Assembly (NCBI RefSeq): GCF_028283785.1
Contig: NZ_JAPWKB010000019.1
Coordinates: 950,001 to 1,014,000, forward strand
Origin: Paraburkholderia sp.
GTDB taxonomy: Bacteria > Pseudomonadota > Gammaproteobacteria > Burkholderiales > Burkholderiaceae
Direction of reading: 5' to 3'
Length of the DNA stretch: 64,000 nt
Shown: positions 35,268-44,559 of the stretch, in pieces
Layout of the letters: each line of letters opens with the position of its first letter
Position numbering within the stretch: the stretch's first letter is position 1
Notes under the pieces: model-generated
Told to the model about the DNA's origin: nothing
Seen by the model: only the letters and a program-made list of their open reading frames with translations
Databases searched by the model: none
Translations under genes and position numbers: made by a program

Positions 35268-36518
35268 ATGGCACTCATCGTACACAAATACGGCGGTACT
35301 TCGATGGGCTCGGTCGAGCGCATCAAGAACGTCGCGAAGCGCGTCGCGAAATGGCATAAGGCCGGCCACCAGATGGTCGTCGTGCCGTCTGCAATGTCCG
35401 GCGAAACCAACCGTTTGCTGGGTCTCGCAAAAGAAATTACCGCCCAGCCCAGCCCGCGCGAACTCGACATGATTGCGGCCACCGGCGAGCAGGTCAGCGT
35501 AGGCCTGCTGGCCATCGCGCTGCAAGACGCCGGCGTCGACGCGATCAGCTACACCGGTTGGCAAGTCCCCGTCAAAACCGACAGCGCGTTCACGAAAGCG
35601 CGCATCAACGAGATCGACGACGCACGCGTCAAGCGCGACCTCGACGCGGGCAAGGTGGTCGTGATCACCGGCTTCCAGGGCATCGACCCTGACGGCCACA
35701 TCACGACGCTCGGCCGCGGCGGTTCGGACACGTCGGCGGTGGCGGTGGCGGCGGCGCTGAAAGCCGACGAGTGCCTGATCTACACCGACGTCGACGGCGT
35801 CTACACGACCGATCCGCGCGTGGTCGACGACGCCCGTCGTCTCGACCGCGTGACGTTCGAAGAAATGCTGGAAATGGCGAGCCTGGGTTCCAAGGTGCTG
35901 CAGATCCGCTCGGTGGAATTCGCCGGCAAATATCAGGTGAAGACGCGTGTGCTGTCCAGCCTGACCGATCCGCTGATGCCGCTCGACGCCGAGATGAAGT
36001 CGGGCACCCTGATTACTTTTGAAGAAGACGAGACCATGGAAAAAGCAGTCATTTCGGGCATCGCGTTCCAGCGCGACGAGGCCCGCATCGCGGTAATGGG
36101 CGTGCCCGACAAGCCGGGCATCGCGTACCAGATCCTCGGCCCGGTCGCCGACGCGAATATCGACGTCGACATGATCATCCAGAACCAGAGCGTCGAAGGT
36201 AAAACGGCCTTCACGTTCACGGTCGGTCGCGGCGATTATCAGCGCGCGATGGACATCCTGACGAACCAGGTCAAGGATCACGTTCAGGCCGAACAGGTCT
36301 CGGGCGACCTCAAGGTATCGAAGGTATCGGTGGTCGGCGTGGGCATGCGTTCGCACGTCGGTATCGCGAGCAAGATGTTCCGCACGCTGTCGGAAGAGGG
36401 CATCAATATCCAGATGATCTCCACGTCGGAAATCAAGATCTCGGTGCTGATCGACGAGAAGTACATGGAGCTCGCCGTGCGCGCGCTGCATAAGGCGTTC
36501 GAACTCGATCGCGCGTAA
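35268..36518 (+). CDS. lysC: Aspartate kinase
   Basis: Aspartate kinase makes aspartyl phosphate, the entry to lysine, threonine and methionine synthesis. The 416 residues begin MALIVHKYGGTSMGSVERI (nucleotide and aspartate site), followed by TLGRGGSDTSAVA and YTDVDGVYTTDPRVV. Two C-terminal ACT domains (about 265-416) would bind inhibitory amino acids. This is the monofunctional form similar to Corynebacterium and Pseudomonas enzymes. An in-frame ATG at residue 257 (36036) sits where the separate beta subunit starts in some bacteria. The gene stands alone before tRNA-Ser. Confidence 0.96.
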   Translation: MALIVHKYGGTSMGSVERIKNVAKRVAKWHKAGHQMVVVPSAMSGETNRLLGLAKEITAQPSPRELDMIAATGEQVSVGLLAIALQDAGVDAISYTGWQVPVKTDSAFTKARINEIDDARVKRDLDAGKVVVITGFQGIDPDGHITTLGRGGSDTSAVAVAAALKADECLIYTDVDGVYTTDPRVVDDARRLDRVTFEEMLEMASLGSKVLQIRSVEFAGKYQVKTRVLSSLTDPLMPLDAEMKSGTLITFEEDETMEKAVISGIAFQRDEARIAVMGVPDKPGIAYQILGPVADANIDVDMIIQNQSVEGKTAFTFTVGRGDYQRAMDILTNQVKDHVQAEQVSGDLKVSKVSVVGVGMRSHVGIASKMFRTLSEEGINIQMISTSEIKISVLIDEKYMELAVRALHKAFELDRA

Positions 36519-36746
36519 GCACGCAGCGTTTTGGGCCTGTTTTAACGGCCTATTCGTTGTGCGGGGCACATGTCGTTTTGATGGCGGCGCATGCGGTGCA
36601 TCGTGTGCGTTAACCGGCCGATCGCAATCCGTTTCCGGATGCCGCGTCGAACACAAAAAAAGTGTGCCTGAGAAATTGACCTGGGCCTTCGAACCCGCTA
36701 TAGTCTTGGCTTCGTCGCACTGACTCCCTGTGCGATAGAAAGTTTG

Positions 36747-36840
36747 GGAGACGTGGCCGAGAGGTCGAAGGCACTCCCCTGCTAAGGGAGCATCTGGGCC
36801 AAAACCTGGATCGAGGGTTCGAATCCCTCCGTCTCCGCCA
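36747..36840 (+). tRNA. tRNA-Ser (anticodon GCT)
   Basis: A 94-base tRNA with acceptor arms GGAGACG/CGTCTCC, anticodon stem CTCCC/GGGAG, loop CTGCTAA (anticodon GCT at 36781-36783), a long class II variable arm, the T-loop GGTTCGAATCC and an encoded CCA end. It reads AGC/AGU codons. Confidence 0.97.
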
Positions 36841-36854
36841 GAAATGGTAGAGAG

Positions 36855-36890
36855 AACCCCGCAGAGTCTAGGCTCTGCGGGGTTTTTGTT
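36855..36890 (+). terminator. Terminator after tRNA-Ser
   Basis: CCCCGCAGAG (36857-36866) and CTCTGCGGGG (36873-36882) form a perfect 10-bp stem with a 6-base loop, followed by five T and further T-rich sequence. Confidence 0.92.
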
Positions 36891-37155
36891 TTGTGCTCGC
36901 CAAAACACTCATCTGCATCGTTCGCATCGCACATCGCATCGTGTTTTTTCGCGGGCTTGTCGGGCATCTTCAGCGCATGTTCCGCGCATCACGTCGCCGC
37001 CATCACGTCACGAAATACGCTCGCGTGTAACGAGACGTTAATGCGGTTCGGTTTCCGCCATCTGCTGCATCAGTTATTACAAAGTTGAAATACGCGTTAA
37101 GTGGACGTGCGCTATATTTGCGCCCAATCACACACGTTCGTAAAAGGGTGAATCA

Positions 37156-37536
37156 ATGAAGTCCGTTCGTCTTGCATCGTTGCTGACCGGGGTTATCGTG
37201 CTGGGCGCGTCGAGCGCTGCGATGGCCGGCGGTTTGAACGTCGGAGTCAACATCGGTATTCCCGCGCCGGTCTATGTTGCACCCGCGCCCATCTACGCAC
37301 CGCCGCCGCCTCCGCCGCCCGTCGTGTATCAGCCGGCGCCTGTGTATGGCTATGGCTACGGTGGTCCGACTATCGTGATCGGCTGGCATGGCGATCGTTA
37401 CTGGGATGGCCGCCGCTACTGGGCGCGTGACGACTGGAATCGTCATCATCCTCCGGGCCATTACGATCACGGCGGCTACCACGACGATCACGGTCATGGC
37501 GGCAACCACGGTGATGATCACGGACACTGGCACTAA
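37156..37536 (+). CDS. Secreted Pro/Tyr/His-rich protein
   Basis: A 126-residue protein with a clear signal peptide (residues 1-24, ending SSAAMA). The mature part opens with VGVNIGIPAPVYVAPAPIY, then a Pro-rich stretch, a Tyr/Gly region, a short strand GGPTIVIGWHGDRYWDG with Trp/Arg repeats, and a tail with 11 His in the last 30 residues, mixed with Asp and Gly. The tail could bind metal ions such as Zn or Ni (inference). Similar small YXWXGXXYW-type exported proteins are frequent in Burkholderia, of unknown function. An AAAGGG site lies 10 bases before the ATG. It is convergent with fabI, sharing a terminator. Confidence 0.85.
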   Translation: MKSVRLASLLTGVIVLGASSAAMAGGLNVGVNIGIPAPVYVAPAPIYAPPPPPPPVVYQPAPVYGYGYGGPTIVIGWHGDRYWDGRRYWARDDWNRHHPPGHYDHGGYHDDHGHGGNHGDDHGHWH

Positions 37537-37588
37537 CGTGCTCCATGCGTCGTCGACGGCGCATGGGCAACCCAGTTGTTTCCGACAT

Positions 37589-37618
37589 AAAAAAACCGCC
37601 TTTTCAGGCGGTTTTTTT
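37589..37618. terminator. Bidirectional terminator between the His-rich gene and fabI
   Basis: ACCGCCT and AGGCGGT pair around a TTTC loop, with A6 on the left and T7 on the right, so it serves both convergent genes. Confidence 0.9.
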
Positions 37619-37688
37619 ATTGCCCGCGCCGATCTCGACGATCGCAACGGGCGCTCTCGCGACGCGCTTGCGCGCCGGCGATGACGCG

Positions 37689-38480
37689 TTACTCTGCCGC
37701 CACCATCATGCCGCCGACGACATTGCTGAAGCCACTGTCGACGTGCAGGATTTCAGCGGTCACGCCCGCTGCCAGATCCGACAGCAGGAACGCCGCCGTA
37801 TTGCCGACCTGTTCGATCGTCACGTTGCGCTTGAGCGGCGCGTTGCCTTCGACGAAGTCGAGAATCTTGCTGAAGCCCTTGATGCCGCTTGCCGCGAGCG
37901 TCTTGATCGGGCCTGCCGAAATGCCGTTGACGCGCACACCCTTCGCACCCAGCGACACGGCCAGATAACGAACGCTCGCTTCGAGCGACGCCTTGGCCAG
38001 ACCCATCGTGTTGTAGTTCGGGATCACGCGTTCCGCGCCGAGATAGCTCAGCGTCAGCAGCGCCGCGTCTTGCGACAGCATCGGCTGTGCGGCTTTCGCG
38101 AGTGCCGGGAAGCTGTATGCCGAGATGTCGTGCGCGATACGGAAGTTTTCGCGCGTCATGCCGTCGAGGAAGTCGCCCGCGATCGCTTCGCGCGGCGCAA
38201 AGCCGATCGAGTGCACGAGACCGTCGAGGCTGTCCCAGCGCTCTTTCAGCGACACGAACAGCGCATCGATCTGCGCGTCGTCGGCGACGTCGCACGGGTA
38301 GATCATGTCGCTACCGAATTCGGTCGCGAACTCGGTGATGCGGTCCTTGAAACGGTCGCCGACATATGTAAACGCCAGTTCTGCACCTTCGCGCTTGCAT
38401 GCCTGCGCAATACCGTAAGCAATGGAACGGTTCGACAGAAGGCCGGTCAGCAAGATTCGTTTACCAGCGAGGAAGCCCAT
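37689..38480 (-). CDS. fabI: Enoyl-[acyl-carrier-protein] reductase (NADH) FabI
   Basis: FabI carries out the last reduction in each fatty acid elongation cycle and is the triclosan target. The 263-residue short-chain dehydrogenase has MGFLAGKRILLTGLLSNRSIAYGIA with the cofactor loop, LVHSIGFAP, and the catalytic Y-x6-K in YNTMGLAKASLE. All key residues are present. AGGAGA lies 5 bases before the ATG at 38480; a longer frame up to 38573 is rejected. The gene is divergent from the yej-type transporter. Confidence 0.96.
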   Translation of the reverse strand: MGFLAGKRILLTGLLSNRSIAYGIAQACKREGAELAFTYVGDRFKDRITEFATEFGSDMIYPCDVADDAQIDALFVSLKERWDSLDGLVHSIGFAPREAIAGDFLDGMTRENFRIAHDISAYSFPALAKAAQPMLSQDAALLTLSYLGAERVIPNYNTMGLAKASLEASVRYLAVSLGAKGVRVNGISAGPIKTLAASGIKGFSKILDFVEGNAPLKRNVTIEQVGNTAAFLLSDLAAGVTAEILHVDSGFSNVVGGMMVAAE

Positions 38481-38536
38481 GAATTCTCCTAATGAAAACA
38501 GCGCACCGCATCGTCCGATGTGCGGGATCGCGCAGA

Positions 38537-38565
38537 ATAATGGGTAGAATTCTCTCACATTGCAA
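38537..38565 (-). promoter_or_regulatory. Candidate fabI promoter
   Basis: On the minus strand TTGCAA (38560-38565) and CATTAT (38537-38542) are 17 bases apart and lie 57 bases before the fabI start. Both hexamers match the sigma-70 consensus at four of six positions. Confidence 0.38.
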
Positions 38566-38590
38566 CCGATCACTGACCGACAAGGCCCTT

Positions 38591-40564
38591 ATGACAACTG
38601 GCTCGCGATGGCTTCGAGCACAGCGTGCTTCAAAGTGTGACCCGCAGCATGCGTTGCAGCGCCCCTCGCGCGGCGAGCAACGGCACCCTTTGACGGCCCG
38701 TGCGTCGCGTGTCGGTCGGTCGGTTTTGCGCAGTGTGTCGATGGCGGCAGCGCTGTGTGCGGCGGTTTTCGGCGGCATACTGGCAAGCGCGTCGAACGCT
38801 TATGCGGCCCATGCGATCGCCCAATACGGCGAGCCGAAGTATCCCGCGGGCTTTGCGCATTTCGACTACGTGAACCCCGATGCGCCGAAGGGCGGCACGC
38901 TGGTGCTGGCCAATCCGAGCCGTCTGACGAGCTTCGATAAATTCAATCCATTCACCCTTCGTGGCAATACCGCGCCCGGCGTCGGGCTGCTGTTCGAGAG
39001 TCTGCTGACGGGCAGCGCGGACGAAGTCGCGTCGGCATATGGGCTGCTGGCCGACGACGTCGAGGTCGCATCCGACCGGATGTCCGCGACCTTCCACATC
39101 AATCCGAAAGCGCACTTCTCGAACGGCGATCCGGTCCTCGCCGACGACGTCAAGTTCTCGTTCGACACACTGAAAAGCCCGCAAGCCGCACCTCAATTCG
39201 CCGCGTATTTCGCCGAGATCGCGCGGGTGGTGATCGTCGATCCGCACACGGTGCGCTTCGAGTTTCGTGCGGGCAATCGCGAGTTGCCATTGCTCGCGGG
39301 CGGCATGCCGGTGTTCTCGCGCAAGTGGGGTGTGAAGCCGGACGGAACCCGCATTGCGTTCGATCAACTCGCATTCGAAAAGCCAATCGGCAGCGGTCCG
39401 TATCTGATCGAGCAATACGACAACGGCCGCACGATCACGTATAAGCGCGACCCGAAGTATTGGGGCAGCGCGTTGCCGGTGCGAGTCGGCATGTACAACT
39501 TCGAGCGCATCAACTACAAGCTCTATTCGGACGGCGTCGCGCGGCTCGAAGCGTTCAAGGCGGGCGAATACGACGCGATGGTCGAGAACGTCGCGCGCAG
39601 CTGGGTGCGTCGCGATGTCGGCAAGAAGTTCGACAGCGGTGAGCTGATCAAGCGCGAATTCGTGCATCACAACGGCACCGGCATGCAGGGCTTTATGCTG
39701 AACCAGCGTCGGCCGCTGTTCCAGGATGTCAGGGTGCGCAAGGCGCTCGATCTCGCGCTTGACTATCAATGGCTGAACCGGCAACTGTTTTACGGCCAGT
39801 ACAAACGGATCGACAGCTTCTTCGTGAATACGGATCTGCAGGCGAAAGGCTTGCCGTCGCCGGGTGAACTCGCGTTGCTCGAGCCGTGGCGCAGCAAGCT
39901 CGATCCGGCCGTGTTCGGAGCGCCGCCGACGCAGCCCGACACCGACCCGCCGGGCTCGCTGCGCGCCAATCTGCTCGAAGCGCGCGCGTTGCTCGCGCAG
40001 GCCGGCTGGACGTATCGCGATGGCGCGTTGCGTGACGCGAAAGGGCAGCCGTTCGAGTTCGAGATCCTCGACGACTCCGGTTCGGCGGCGACGATGGAGC
40101 CGGTGATCGCGCCGTTCGTGCGCAATCTCGGCAAGCTCGGTATCGTCGCGCATTTCCGGGTTGCCGATTTCGCGATCTACCAGAAGCGCCTCGACGCATT
40201 CGACTACGACACCACGACCATCCGTCTGCCCGATGTACAGGTGCCGGGTACCGAACAGGTGGACCGCTTCGGCAGCAAGGCCGCCGATACCCCCGGTTCG
40301 GACAACGTGATCGGGCTCAAGTCGCCGGTCGTCGATTCGATCCTGAAAGCGTTGGTTCAGGCGCAAACGCGCGAGCAACTGGTCGATGCGACGCACGCGC
40401 TGGATCGTGTGCTGATGCACGGCTATTACGTGATTCCGCACTGGTACAGCGCGACCCATCGGGTTGCGTTCAAACGTGGCCTGGCGTGGCCGTCCACGTT
40501 GCCGCTGTACTATTCGGCGGACGACTGGATCACGTCGATGTGGTGGTTCAAGTCGCCCCGGTAA
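38591..40564 (+). CDS. yejA: Peptide/microcin ABC transporter substrate-binding protein (YejA-like)
   Basis: The periplasmic binding protein of an oligopeptide-type ABC importer, family SBP_bac_5. The 657-residue product has a long basic N-region followed by a hydrophobic signal segment (MAAALCAAVFGGILASASNAYA). The mature part shows HAIAQYGEPKYPAGFAHFDYVNPDAPKGG, a stretch typical of YejA, then FKAGEYDAMVEN and LDLALDYQWLNRQLFYGQY. In E. coli YejABEF imports microcin C and peptides. The start at 38591 gives a long N-region; later starts such as the ATG at 38741 would also leave a usable signal peptide. Permease and ATPase genes follow. Confidence 0.92.
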   Translation: MTTGSRWLRAQRASKCDPQHALQRPSRGEQRHPLTARASRVGRSVLRSVSMAAALCAAVFGGILASASNAYAAHAIAQYGEPKYPAGFAHFDYVNPDAPKGGTLVLANPSRLTSFDKFNPFTLRGNTAPGVGLLFESLLTGSADEVASAYGLLADDVEVASDRMSATFHINPKAHFSNGDPVLADDVKFSFDTLKSPQAAPQFAAYFAEIARVVIVDPHTVRFEFRAGNRELPLLAGGMPVFSRKWGVKPDGTRIAFDQLAFEKPIGSGPYLIEQYDNGRTITYKRDPKYWGSALPVRVGMYNFERINYKLYSDGVARLEAFKAGEYDAMVENVARSWVRRDVGKKFDSGELIKREFVHHNGTGMQGFMLNQRRPLFQDVRVRKALDLALDYQWLNRQLFYGQYKRIDSFFVNTDLQAKGLPSPGELALLEPWRSKLDPAVFGAPPTQPDTDPPGSLRANLLEARALLAQAGWTYRDGALRDAKGQPFEFEILDDSGSAATMEPVIAPFVRNLGKLGIVAHFRVADFAIYQKRLDAFDYDTTTIRLPDVQVPGTEQVDRFGSKAADTPGSDNVIGLKSPVVDSILKALVQAQTREQLVDATHALDRVLMHGYYVIPHWYSATHRVAFKRGLAWPSTLPLYYSADDWITSMWWFKSPR

Positions 40565-40617
40565 GCGGCGCCGAATCAATCCTTAACAGTGTTTTTGCCG
40601 CCGCACGGAGCGCCGTC

Positions 40618-41655
40618 ATGTGGAGCTACATCCTCAAACGCCTGCTGTTGATGATCCCGACCTTGCTCGGCGTGTTGACGCTGACCTTCGCGGTGATCCA
40701 GTTCGTGCCGGGCGGTCCGGTCGAACAGATGCAGCACGAATTGCGCAAGGGCGCGGAGGGCGGCACGCCGTTCGGCCTGCGCGCGCATAGCGGCGTCGAT
40801 GCGCAGCAGGTCGCGCAGCTGAAGGCGCTGTACGGCTTCGACAAGCCGCCGCTCGAACGCTACTGGCTGATGCTCAAGCGCTTCTCGACCTTCGATCTCG
40901 GTCAGAGCTATTTCCGTCATCAAAGCGTGTGGTCGCTGATCGTGTCGAAGCTGCCGGTATCGATCAGCATCGGCTTGTGGACGTTCTTTCTGACCTATCT
41001 GATCTCGGTGCCGCTCGGCATCGCGAAGGCGGTTCGCAACGGCTCGCGCTTCGACGTGGCGACCAGCCTCGTCGTGCTGATCGGCTATGCGATTCCGGGC
41101 TTCGTGCTGGGCGTGCTGCTGCTCGTGCTGTTCGGCGGCGGCACGTTTTTGCAACTCTTCCCGCTGCGCAATCTCACCTCGGATAACTGGGCGCAGTTGA
41201 GTGTGATGGGGAAGATTCTCGATTATCTGTGGCACATCACGTTGCCGATCGTCGCGTCGGTGGTGGGCAGTTTCGCGGTCGTCACGATGTTGACGAAGAA
41301 CGCGTTCCTCGACGAAATCCGCAAGCAATACGTGTTGACGGCGCGCGCGAAAGGCCTGTCGGAAAGACGCGTGCTGTGGAAGCACGTGTTTCGCAACGCG
41401 ATGTTGCCGCTGATCGTCGGTTTTCCGGGGGCGTTTATCGGCGCGTTTTTCACCGGCAGCCTGCTGATCGAGACGCTGTTTTCGCTCGATGGGCTGGGCT
41501 TGCTGTCGTATGAGTCGGTGGTGCGACGCGACTATCCGGTGGTATTGGGCACGCTGTATCTGTTCACGCTGATCGGCCTCGCGACCAAGCTGATTTCCGA
41601 CCTGTGCTACGTATGGGTCGATCCTCGCATTCAATTCGAACAACTGGAGCGCTGA
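40618..41655 (+). CDS. yejB: Peptide ABC transporter permease YejB
   Basis: The first inner-membrane permease of the importer. The 345 residues begin with a membrane segment (MWSYILKRLLLMIPTLLGVL), and five further hydrophobic helices follow, with the binding-protein-dependent EAA-type loop around YVLTARAKGLSERRVLWKHV facing the ATPase. The SLDGLGLLSYESVVRRDYPVV segment is typical of DppB/YejB proteins. The ATG at 40618 is preceded by a GGAG site; yejA ends 53 bases earlier and yejE follows after 1 base. Confidence 0.95.
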   Translation: MWSYILKRLLLMIPTLLGVLTLTFAVIQFVPGGPVEQMQHELRKGAEGGTPFGLRAHSGVDAQQVAQLKALYGFDKPPLERYWLMLKRFSTFDLGQSYFRHQSVWSLIVSKLPVSISIGLWTFFLTYLISVPLGIAKAVRNGSRFDVATSLVVLIGYAIPGFVLGVLLLVLFGGGTFLQLFPLRNLTSDNWAQLSVMGKILDYLWHITLPIVASVVGSFAVVTMLTKNAFLDEIRKQYVLTARAKGLSERRVLWKHVFRNAMLPLIVGFPGAFIGAFFTGSLLIETLFSLDGLGLLSYESVVRRDYPVVLGTLYLFTLIGLATKLISDLCYVWVDPRIQFEQLER

Positions 41656-41656
41656 C

Positions 41657-42763
41657 TTGAGCCGAGCCCGCCTTCAAACCGACGCCGTTCCGCATCACCC
41701 GCCAGCGCCTTCGCAGGTGTCGCCTTCGCCCGCGCGGCGCGTATGGCGGCGCTTCCGGCAGCAACGGCTGGGCTACTGGAGCCTGATCGTCTTCGTCGTC
41801 GCATTCGCTGCGAGCCTTGCCGGTCCGCTGTGGTCGAACGACAAGCCGCTGGTGGTGCGCTATCACGGGCAGCTGTATTTTCCGCTCGTGAAGGAATACG
41901 CGGAGACCACCTTCGGCGGCGATTTTCCGACTCCGGCTGATTACCTCGATCCGTACATCCGGCATCGTTTCAGCGAGCCGGGCAACTTCGCGATCTATCC
42001 GCCGAACCCGTACTACTACGACACGCTGAACTATTTTTCGAAGGCGCCGAATCCGGCGCCGCCGTCGCGCGACAACTGGCTCGGCACCGACGATCGCGGT
42101 CGCGATCTGGTCGCGCGTCTGCTGTACGGCTTTCGTGTGTCGGTGGAATTCGCGCTGGTGCTGACGCTGATCGGCACGGTGCTCGGCATCCTCGCGGGCG
42201 CGGTGCAGGGTTTCTTCGGCGGGCGCATCGATATCGTCGGGCAACGCCTGATCGAGATATGGAGCGCGTTGCCGGAGCTGTATCTGCTGATTATCTTTTC
42301 GGCGATCTTCGAGCCCGGTTTCGTGTTGCTGATCGTGTTGCTGTCGCTGTTCGGCTGGATCGGTCTGTCCGATTACGTGCGCGCGGAATTTCTGCGTAAC
42401 CGCACGCAGGACTACGTGCGCGCCGCGCGCGCAATGGGTTTGTCGAACTGGCAGATCATGTGGCGTCACGTGTTGCCCAACAGTCTCACGCCCGTCATCA
42501 CGTTTCTGCCGTTCCGGATGAGCGGCGCCATTCTCGCGCTGACGAGTCTCGATTTTCTCGGGCTCGGCGTGCCCGCGCCGACGCCTAGCCTCGGCGAATT
42601 GCTCGCGCAAGGTAAAGCGAATCTCGACGCGTGGTGGATTTCGCTGTCCACCTTCGGCGTGCTGGTGGCGATGCTGTTGCTGCTGACATTCATGGGCGAT
42701 GCGCTGCGCAACGCGCTCGACACGCGTATCTCCGATGCGATGCGCGCCGGAGGCAATCAGTGA
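41657..42763 (+). CDS. yejE: Peptide ABC transporter permease YejE
   Basis: The second permease, 368 residues, with a Pro/Ser-rich N-terminus, a membrane helix at about 40-60, a periplasmic insert containing PYIRHRFSEPGNFAIYPPNPYYYD, and then the DppC-type transmembrane domain. The conserved NWLGTDDRGRDLVARLLYG and the EAA loop YVRAARAMGLSNWQIMWRHVLPN are present. Translation starts at a TTG one base after the yejB stop, and the stop overlaps the GTG of yejF, so the genes are tightly coupled. Confidence 0.93.
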   Translation: MSRARLQTDAVPHHPPAPSQVSPSPARRVWRRFRQQRLGYWSLIVFVVAFAASLAGPLWSNDKPLVVRYHGQLYFPLVKEYAETTFGGDFPTPADYLDPYIRHRFSEPGNFAIYPPNPYYYDTLNYFSKAPNPAPPSRDNWLGTDDRGRDLVARLLYGFRVSVEFALVLTLIGTVLGILAGAVQGFFGGRIDIVGQRLIEIWSALPELYLLIIFSAIFEPGFVLLIVLLSLFGWIGLSDYVRAEFLRNRTQDYVRAARAMGLSNWQIMWRHVLPNSLTPVITFLPFRMSGAILALTSLDFLGLGVPAPTPSLGELLAQGKANLDAWWISLSTFGVLVAMLLLLTFMGDALRNALDTRISDAMRAGGNQ

Positions 42764-44433
42764 GCAATCCGTCTACGAGGGTGACGAACGATGCGACGAA
42801 CCTGCCGGCACAGCGCGTGAGCGATTCAACCCACGGCGATGTGCCTTTGCTCGAACTCGATCATCTGCACGTGACATTCGGCGATACCGTCGCGGTCAAC
42901 GACGTGTCGCTTGCGATCGCGCGCGGCGAGCGGGTCGCGCTGGTCGGCGAATCCGGCTCGGGCAAGAGCGTGACCGCGCTGTCCATCTTGCGGCTGCTCA
43001 GCGATGCGCAGGTCAGCGGCTCGATCCGCTTCAACGGCGAGGAATTGCTGACGAAGACCGAGCGGCAGATGCGCGGTCTGCGCGGTTCCGATATCGCGAT
43101 GATCTTTCAGGAGCCGATGACGGCGCTCAATCCGCTGTTCACGGTCGGCAACCAGATCGCGGAGACGATCGTCGTGCATGACGGTGTGTCGCCGCAGGAG
43201 GCGCGCAAACGCGCGGTGGCGCTGCTGGATCGCACCGGCATCGCGGAGCCCGGCAAGCGCGTCAACAGCTATCCGCACGAACTGTCCGGCGGCCAGCGAC
43301 AGCGCGCGATGATCGCGATGGCGCTGGCGTGCCGTCCGCGACTGCTGCTCGCCGACGAACCGACCACCGCGCTCGACGTGACGATTCGCGCGCAGATCGT
43401 CGATCTGCTGCTCGAATTGCAGCGCGACGAAGCGGAAAAACGCGGGATGGCCGTGTTGCTGATCACGCACGACCTGAATCTGGTGCGACATTTTGCGCAG
43501 CGTGTCGCGGTGATGGAGCAGGGCGTGCTGGTCGAAACCGGGCCCGTGACGCAGCTTTTCGACGCGCCCCAGCATCCGTACACGCAGCGCCTGTTGCAAA
43601 GCCGGCCGCAGCGCACGGTGGTGCCGGTGCTGCCGATCTCGCCGGTTCTGCTCGAAGCGCGCGGTGTTTCGGTCGATTTCAGGACGAAGCTGCCGGGGTT
43701 TGCCGGCTGGTTCAGGCATGGCCGGTTTCGGGCGGTGTCGGATGCGACGGTGTCGGTGCGGCAGGGCGAGACGCTTGGGATCGTCGGCGAATCGGGTTCC
43801 GGCAAATCCACGCTGGCGATGACCTTGCTCGGTTTGCAGCGCGCTGCGCACGGCGACATCGAATTTCAGGGCAGGCCGCTCGCCAGCTATCGCGGCCGCG
43901 AACAGACGGTCTTGCGCTCGAATATGCAGGTGGTCTTTCAGGATCCGTTCAGTTCGCTTTCGCCGCGGCAGACCATCGAGCGGATCGTGGGGGAGGGGTT
44001 GGCGCTGCATCGCCCGGAACTCGGCGCGGACGCGCGGCGCGACAAGGTGATTTCGGTGCTGCGCGAAGTCGGTCTCGACCGCAGCGTGCTGCATCGCTAC
44101 CCGCACGAATTTTCCGGCGGACAGCGTCAGCGGATCGCGATCGCGCGGGCGCTGGTGCTCGAACCGCGCGTGCTGGTACTCGACGAACCGACCAGCGCGC
44201 TCGACGTGTCGATCCAGCAGCAAGTGCTGAAACTGCTCGCCGGGTTGCAACAGAAGTACAACCTCGGATTCGTCTTTATCAGCCACGACCTGGCCGTGAT
44301 CGGGGCAATGGCACACCGTGTCGCGGTGATGCAAAACGGTTCGATTGTCGAAACGGGCGAAGTCGAGAAGATTTTTGCTGAGCCATCGCACGCTTACACT
44401 CGAAAGCTGCTGAAAGCAGCGTACGCGAACTAA
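42760..44433 (+). CDS. yejF: Peptide ABC transporter double ATPase YejF
   Basis: The energising subunit with two fused ABC domains in 557 residues. Domain 1: GESGSGKSVTALS, signature LSGGQRQRAM, Walker B LLLADEPTTALD. Domain 2: GESGSGKSTLAM, FSGGQRQRIA, VLVLDEPTSALD. Both nucleotide sites look intact. The GTG start at 42760 overlaps the yejE stop by four bases (GTGA). The YejABEF order and the fused ATPase distinguish this from Opp/Dpp systems, which use two separate ATPases. Confidence 0.95.
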   Translation: MSNPSTRVTNDATNLPAQRVSDSTHGDVPLLELDHLHVTFGDTVAVNDVSLAIARGERVALVGESGSGKSVTALSILRLLSDAQVSGSIRFNGEELLTKTERQMRGLRGSDIAMIFQEPMTALNPLFTVGNQIAETIVVHDGVSPQEARKRAVALLDRTGIAEPGKRVNSYPHELSGGQRQRAMIAMALACRPRLLLADEPTTALDVTIRAQIVDLLLELQRDEAEKRGMAVLLITHDLNLVRHFAQRVAVMEQGVLVETGPVTQLFDAPQHPYTQRLLQSRPQRTVVPVLPISPVLLEARGVSVDFRTKLPGFAGWFRHGRFRAVSDATVSVRQGETLGIVGESGSGKSTLAMTLLGLQRAAHGDIEFQGRPLASYRGREQTVLRSNMQVVFQDPFSSLSPRQTIERIVGEGLALHRPELGADARRDKVISVLREVGLDRSVLHRYPHEFSGGQRQRIAIARALVLEPRVLVLDEPTSALDVSIQQQVLKLLAGLQQKYNLGFVFISHDLAVIGAMAHRVAVMQNGSIVETGEVEKIFAEPSHAYTRKLLKAAYAN

Positions 44434-44440
44434 TTTTCAC

Positions 44441-44470
44441 CAATTGGGTGCGTACACCGATTGTTTTTTT
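44441..44470 (+). terminator. Terminator after the yej operon
   Basis: CAATTGG (44441-44447) pairs with CCGATTG (44457-44463, one G.U), the stem extends with TG/CA around one bulged base, and seven T follow. Confidence 0.7.
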
Positions 44471-44479
44471 CTATTTGTT

Positions 44480-44508
44480 TTGACACACGAATACTATCTG
44501 GCTAGTAT
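44480..44508 (+). promoter_or_regulatory. Strong promoter of the NlpC/P60 gene
   Basis: TTGACA (44480-44485) and TAGTAT (44503-44508) are separated by exactly 17 bases, about 50 bases before the ATG, in an AT-rich gap right after the yej terminator. Confidence 0.72.
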
Positions 44509-44559
44509 CGTTCCAACTTTTCCTAATCCCCTGATTTTTCAGGCAAAAACTACCGACCA

